From Clostridia bacterium (lineage in GTDB: Bacteria; Bacillota; Clostridia; Christensenellales; CAG-138), in assembly GCA_030530185.1 (NCBI GenBank), contig JAUMVL010000056.1, positions 1 through 9,785 on the forward strand: 9,785 nt of DNA, read 5' to 3'. The notes under the pieces were generated by a model. It worked only from the letters and a program-made list of their open reading frames with translations, had not been told where the DNA came from and ran no database searches. Numbering within the stretch: the stretch's first letter is position 1; each line of letters begins with the position of its first letter. Below, in pieces: positions 6,680 through 9,785 of the stretch. The position numbers and the translations under genes are program-made.

Positions 6680-7135
6680 ATGGGTATGCCTTCAGAAAAC
6701 AATCAAAGCGCTGTGCAGGGCAAAGAACGTCTCCGGCGCAGTCTGCCGCTGCTGCTCTTTTTGAGCGTCTGGGCGATTGCGATTTTGGTGTTCTGGTGCT
6801 TTGGGGGCAGCCTGGACGCGATGGGTTATTCGATTCTGTTTCTCTATCTTCTCCTGCCGCTGGCAATTCTCTCCACATCGTTTTTCATCGGGTTTGATTC
6901 CTCGTTTGGACACGCGCGTTATCTGATGCCGCTTTTCTATGGCATACTGTATCTGCTTGCGGAGTATGGAACGTTCAACCTTGCAAACATCGTTGCAAAC
7001 GGCAAACGCTCCTCATGGAACACGCCGGAATGGACCTTGCTCATAGCCGACATCGTACTGTCGGCTGTCGGCATCGGTCTTGGCACGCTTGCGCGCTTTC
7101 TGAAAAGCCGAAAGGCGCTAAAGGAGGATCGCTGA
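6680..7135 (+). CDS. Small four-helix membrane protein, unknown function
   Basis: A 151-residue protein that I do not recognise. After a polar N-terminus of about 20 residues it has four hydrophobic segments at about 21-41, 48-70, 81-100 and 118-138, then a basic tail (FLKSRKALKEDR). This predicts an integral membrane protein with both ends on the same side, probably the cytoplasm because of the positive tail. There are no evident catalytic or metal-binding motifs. The start ATG 6680 is supported by AAAGGA (6667-6672) seven bases upstream; a TTG 15 codons earlier is not favoured. The stop TGA shares its A with the ATG of the next gene, which points to translational coupling and a linked role. 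Confidence 0.75.
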   Translation: MGMPSENNQSAVQGKERLRRSLPLLLFLSVWAIAILVFWCFGGSLDAMGYSILFLYLLLPLAILSTSFFIGFDSSFGHARYLMPLFYGILYLLAEYGTFNLANIVANGKRSSWNTPEWTLLIADIVLSAVGIGLGTLARFLKSRKALKEDR

Positions 7136-7710
7136 TGTATTACCATGCCTCTCCCGTTTCGGGCATCGACGTGCTGAAGCCGCATGTTTCCAATCACAAC
7201 CGCCCGTTAGTCTATTTTTCCGAAAAGCGGGAAAATGTACTCGTCTATCTGTCCAACGCGATCGAAAAATTCTGCCGGGAAACAGGCTTTCCCCACTCCG
7301 GCCCGTGGCAAAAATGGGGACCCTACGGATTCACTTCAGACAGGCTTTTGCAGATTCAGGAATACTATCCGAACGCGCTGACTGAAACGTATGCGGGCGT
7401 TTCGGGCTATATCTACTCGGCGGATACGATCGAACCGGCGAATGTTCCGATCCATATCCCGTTTGCGGCAGTCTCCGAACGACCCGTCCGCGTGACGGTC
7501 TGTGAATTCGTTCCGGATGCGCTCGAAGCAATCCTCGCAGCCGAGCGGAGCGGTCTGATCTCGATCCTGCGATACGCGGACGCGGCGGATCGGATCGAAG
7601 CGTTCAACCGACGCACCATCCCGACTGAATATGAAAACGCCGCCGCGCATCCGGAATATCGTAACTTTTTAAAAGCGAAATTCCCTCATCTGCTGAATGA
7701 TCGCCAATAA
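7135..7710 (+). CDS. Unrecognised soluble protein, possible ADP-ribosyltransferase-like fold
   Basis: A 191-residue protein without signal peptide or membrane segment. The opening MYYHASPVSGIDVLKP, the following PLVYFSEKRENVLVYLS (24-40) and the later GVSGYIYSA (88-96) resemble the pattern of small ADP-ribosyltransferase-like domains: a Y-H-x-S first strand, a second strand with Tyr leading into a helix, and a later central strand. That resemblance is my inference from pattern only; no database match is claimed, and a catalytic Glu cannot be assigned with certainty. A conserved-looking patch KWGPYGF (60-66) and EYYPNALTETY (76-86) may form the substrate side. The start ATG overlaps the previous stop by one base, preceded by AAGGAGG (7121-7127), which decides it over an in-frame ATG 40 codons upstream inside the membrane-protein gene. 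It closes the GNAT transcript. Confidence 0.75.
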   Translation: MYYHASPVSGIDVLKPHVSNHNRPLVYFSEKRENVLVYLSNAIEKFCRETGFPHSGPWQKWGPYGFTSDRLLQIQEYYPNALTETYAGVSGYIYSADTIEPANVPIHIPFAAVSERPVRVTVCEFVPDALEAILAAERSGLISILRYADAADRIEAFNRRTIPTEYENAAAHPEYRNFLKAKFPHLLNDRQ

Positions 7711-7834
7711 CAGTCTAAGCCGGATGCAAAAAGCGCTCAAAACGCGGCGCTGCCGGATTCTTCGGTCAAAAGCTTCCGCACAGAACACCATCAGAGCGAG
7801 CCAATCGACACGCGAACGGATAGGAGGAAAAACC

Positions 7835-8335
7835 ATGTTTCGGGACATGAGACGGGCAAAACAAAAGCTCCCGCGAGAGAGCTGTGAAGCGATTTTATCG
7901 AATGGAACATACGGCGTACTCGCCGTGCTTGGCGACGAAGGATATCCTTACGCAGTCCCGCTGAATTACGTCTATCAAAACGGCCGCATCGTGTTCCATT
8001 CCGCAAAAACGGGTCATAAAGTGGACGCGCTCGCCTCGTGCGATAAGGCGTCGTTTTGTGTTGTGGACAAGGACACCGTCGTTCCGGAGGAGTACACGAC
8101 GTATTTTCGCAGCGTGATCGCGTTCGGGCGGGTCCGCACGATTGATGATCCGGTCGAAAAACGCGCCGCCATCGATGCGCTTGCAAGGAAATACCATCCG
8201 ATCGATACCGCCGAGCACCGCAATGCCGCCATTGACCGCGAATGGATGCCGCTTCAAATGTACGAACTGATAATCGAACACCTTTCCGGCAAGGAAGCGA
8301 TTGAGCTGGTTCGTGCAAAGCACAAGCAGAATTGA
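7835..8335 (+). CDS. Pyridoxamine 5'-phosphate oxidase-like, NimA-type flavin protein
   Basis: A 166-residue protein of the split-barrel flavin-binding fold, closest in character to the NimA/5-nitroimidazole-resistance group. Visible elements: an N-terminal helix ending in CEAILSNGTYGVLAV (17-31), the strand GYPYAVPLNYVY (36-47), and RIVFHSAKTGHKVDAL (51-66), in which FHSA-x-x-GHK is the characteristic FMN/cofactor loop and the His is the residue often linked to cofactor in NimA proteins. The second strand set runs through SFCVVDKD and YTTYFRSVIAFGRVR (88-101). Such proteins reduce nitro compounds or bind flavin/heme; nitroimidazole resistance here is only a possibility. AGGAGG (7822-7827) lies seven bases before ATG 7835, so the longer in-frame reading from 7697 is rejected. 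The 124 bases before it hold no clear promoter, so it may be read through from the GNAT transcript. Confidence 0.9.
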   Translation: MFRDMRRAKQKLPRESCEAILSNGTYGVLAVLGDEGYPYAVPLNYVYQNGRIVFHSAKTGHKVDALASCDKASFCVVDKDTVVPEEYTTYFRSVIAFGRVRTIDDPVEKRAAIDALARKYHPIDTAEHRNAAIDREWMPLQMYELIIEHLSGKEAIELVRAKHKQN

Positions 8336-8381
8336 AAAGAGGCTGTTCACTCTACCGCATGGGTTTTTGAACAGCTTCTTT
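8336..8381. terminator. Long hairpin after the NimA-like gene
   Basis: A 14-bp stem (8336-8349 with 8368-8381, one G-T wobble) begins at the base after the TGA stop and encloses an 18-base loop. The 3' arm ends in TTCTTT, so the A-rich and T-rich ends are part of the stem rather than a free tail. It lies between convergent genes and may stop transcription in both directions. Confidence 0.6.
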
Positions 8382-8444
8382 CGTCCAATCCGATCACTCG
8401 GTCCATATTCATATTCAGGTTGTTTTTGAAATTCAGATTCTGCG

Positions 8445-8852
8445 CTACTTTTGAATGTAAGCATCCGCTTTTTTTAGAATCTCTTTTAGATTCGGATGCC
8501 ACAGCAGTGGAAGCGCCTCGTCATAGGACACGGTGCGGATGCGTTTGATCTCGTTGCTCGGCTGCGGCAGCGCTTCGGCGGGATCATAGGACGCAAGAAA
8601 GAACGTCACCTGTTTGCGCGTGCCGGGTTTGCTCGGAAGCTCGTATTCATCGAGCTCGCAAAAGTCGGTATCGAGTGTGGCACGGATGCCCGTTTCTTCA
8701 AAAATTTCGCGAAGTGCGGTCTGCTCCTTTGTTTCACCCGGCTCGATATGCCCCTTCGGGAAGCCGTAATGCGAATCAAACACCAAAACATAGCGCGGCG
8801 AACCGTTTTTCAGTGCATACAGCACCGCCCCGCAGGAATACTCCATGTTCAT
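8445..8852 (-). CDS. Nudix hydrolase, diadenosine tetraphosphatase/MutT-like
   Basis: A 135-residue cytoplasmic hydrolase that cleaves a nucleoside diphosphate linked to another group. The Nudix box is complete at 34-56: G34, E40, R48-E49, E52-E53 and G55 match the G-x5-E-x7-REU-x-EE-x-GU pattern. The preceding GFPKGHIEPGE resembles bacterial and archaeal Ap4A hydrolase-type Nudix proteins, and the C-terminal LLWHPNLKEIL also fits that group. The precise substrate is not determined. ATG 8852 is preceded by AAGGAGG (8861-8867) at eight bases and overlaps the stop of the upstream CCG-like gene by four bases (ATGA), so translation is probably coupled. It is the last gene of the minus-strand operon. 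Confidence 0.92.
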   Translation of the reverse strand: MNMEYSCGAVLYALKNGSPRYVLVFDSHYGFPKGHIEPGETKEQTALREIFEETGIRATLDTDFCELDEYELPSKPGTRKQVTFFLASYDPAEALPQPSNEIKRIRTVSYDEALPLLWHPNLKEILKKADAYIQK

Positions 8853-9586
8853 CCGTTCCGCCTCCTTTCCCCGCCGAACAAAAGCTCGGCAATATGCACC
8901 GCATTCGCCCCGCCGAGCAGCAGCCCTTCTGTGCAGTAATGACAGTACGCAACGACCGGTCTATTCATAAAGCGCTTGCAGTATGTCTCCATCATCGCCT
9001 TTTGCTCCGCTTCACTATGCGGCAAAAACTTGCCCTCGGCATTCCGTCCGAATCGCACCGGCGCAAGCTTCGCATTGCGCGGCGGCGCTTCCCGGTAGAG
9101 CGAATTGCCGCAAAATTCCGTTTTTTCAAACGCATCCGGCAGCTCGATCGTCTTTGCTCCGGCCTTGTGCAGCAGGCTTCGCACGGCATCCTGCTCGGCG
9201 CGATGATCCTTCAGCCTCCAGCAATCCTGCACAAACCACTCCGTACCCGACAGGTCCGGCAGCGGGAACGCCGCATCTTCGTTCAGCAGCTCCCAAAGGG
9301 AACGCACGGTCGCCTGCGGCTTCCATTCTTCCAGAATCGCGGTACAGTTGTGGCACAGGGAATACACCGTATCGCCTGCGCCGAAATTCGCGCTGTCCGG
9401 CAGGGCTGTCCATGTATCTTGCAGTTCCTTCGGCAGCTTTTCGGTAAAAAAGGTCGTTTTATAATTCGGGACGCAGCAACGCACAACGGAAAGATCGCCG
9501 CGCGCATGGATGTAATCCAGAATCCTTTTTGACAGTGCCGGATAGCGCGTTGTAAACACGCAGCTTGCGATATAGTAGCGGCTCAC
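8849..9586 (-). CDS. Cysteine-rich CCG-like protein (HdrB/GlpC-type cysteine motif)
   Basis: A 245-residue soluble protein. The first half carries C9, C37-C38 and C78-x-x-C81, i.e. C-x27-CC-x39-CxxC, which fits loosely the CCG cysteine-rich domain of heterodisulfide reductase subunit B, GlpC and LutA, where the cysteines hold an unusual iron-sulfur cluster. The second half has a partial repeat of the pattern: C122 (QDCWR), C159-G160 and C215-x-x-C218 (YCHYC), with only one Cys at the middle position. Family membership and cluster binding are inference from spacing; a purely structural or zinc role is possible. The start is a GTG at 9584-9586 that overlaps the nitroreductase stop (GTGA); the Nudix start overlaps its own stop. 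The pairing with a flavin nitroreductase suggests a redox function, perhaps as electron partner. Confidence 0.75.
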   Translation of the reverse strand: MSRYYIASCVFTTRYPALSKRILDYIHARGDLSVVRCCVPNYKTTFFTEKLPKELQDTWTALPDSANFGAGDTVYSLCHNCTAILEEWKPQATVRSLWELLNEDAAFPLPDLSGTEWFVQDCWRLKDHRAEQDAVRSLLHKAGAKTIELPDAFEKTEFCGNSLYREAPPRNAKLAPVRFGRNAEGKFLPHSEAEQKAMMETYCKRFMNRPVVAYCHYCTEGLLLGGANAVHIAELLFGGERRRNG

Positions 9587-9785
9587 AGCTCGATTACCGT
9601 TTCCGAAAGCGGCTTGCGCTTGCCGTGATTCGGAGAGGAAACCGCCTCCGGTGCGGGATAGCCGATCGGCATCAGCAGCACGACCTGCTCATTTTCGGGC
9701 AAATCAAATGCGGCATGCACTTCGGAATTGGGCATATAGCCCACCCAACAGGAGCCGATTCCCTCATTCCATGCCGCAAGCATCA
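9583..9785 (-). CDS. Nitroreductase family protein, C-terminal fragment (5' end outside window)
   Basis: About 66 residues of the C-terminal part of an FMN-dependent nitroreductase-like oxidoreductase. The visible stretch begins with an internal LAAWNEGIGSCWVGY segment, the typical helix and turn near the flavin site, followed by FDLPENEQVVLLMPIGYPA, the usual strand before the C-terminal tail, and a basic HGKRKPLSE segment. The ATG at 9783 is internal, and the frame runs off the window edge. The stop TGA overlaps the GTG start of the CCG-like gene by four bases, making this the upstream gene of a three-gene coupled operon. Natural substrates of such enzymes vary (nitro compounds, quinones, flavins) and cannot be told here. 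Confidence 0.9.
   Translation of the reverse strand, partial: MLAAWNEGIGSCWVGYMPNSEVHAAFDLPENEQVVLLMPIGYPAPEAVSSPNHGKRKPLSETVIEL

Noticed and set aside
3456..8381. Shared words (GCATGGG, GGCTGTTC) in the hairpins at 3456-3485 and 8336-8381 as a dispersed repeat
   Set aside because: The shared words are only seven or eight bases, appear in different order and arm positions, and are probably coincidental.
8675..9532. Plus-strand open frame of about 285 codons opposite the Nudix and CCG-like genes
   Set aside because: It spans two overlapping real minus-strand genes, is Arg/Pro/His rich and lacks a ribosome binding site.

Overview
The window reads as a gene-dense bacterial chromosome segment of moderately high GC. 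Strong AGGAGG-type ribosome binding sites, a Firmicutes-style class II fructose-bisphosphate aldolase, a UPF0371/DUF1846 protein, a lipoprotein NagZ-like glycosidase with a Pro/Thr/Ser linker and a NimA-like flavin-fold protein together suggest a Gram-positive, probably anaerobic member of the Bacillota (Clostridia, gut-type). This is inference from protein character; no rRNA, tRNA or other taxonomic marker is present. No transposase, integrase, CRISPR array or phage gene is visible.

Layout. 1-572: the 3' part of a class II aldolase gene and its rho-independent terminator. 633-3440 (+): an extended -10 promoter abutting a lipoprotein GH3 beta-N-acetylhexosaminidase, then a UPF0371 protein, closed by a 13-bp hairpin. 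3500-4591 (-): a convergent gene for a P-loop ATPase fused to a CYTH-like (triphosphate-tunnel type) domain. 4592-4911: a 320-base divergent intergenic region with an 11-bp inverted repeat and a TATAAT box. 4912-6051 (+): a membrane permease of the ArsB/NhaD/citrate (ion transporter) type. 6107-7710 (+): a well-formed promoter followed by a GNAT acetyltransferase, a small four-helix membrane protein and an unrecognised soluble protein with an ADP-ribosyltransferase-like N-terminus, the last two overlapping by one base. 7835-8335 (+): a NimA-like flavin/PNPOx split-barrel protein ending in a hairpin. 8445-9785 (-): a tightly coupled operon running nitroreductase (5' end outside the window), then a cysteine-rich CCG-like protein, then a Nudix hydrolase, with 4-base GTGA and ATGA stop/start overlaps.

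Functionally this is mostly housekeeping and accessory metabolism: glycolysis (aldolase), cell-wall glycan turnover (GH3 lipoprotein), anion export or uptake (permease), flavin redox chemistry (nitroreductase, NimA-like protein, CCG-like protein) and nucleotide or triphosphate handling (Nudix, ATPase-CYTH). I did not find an obviously new multi-gene system. The most interesting items are the ATPase-CYTH fusion, the nitroreductase/CCG/Nudix overlap operon, the possible ADP-ribosyltransferase-fold protein coupled to a membrane protein, and the promoter that appears to drive a leaderless lipoprotein mRNA.
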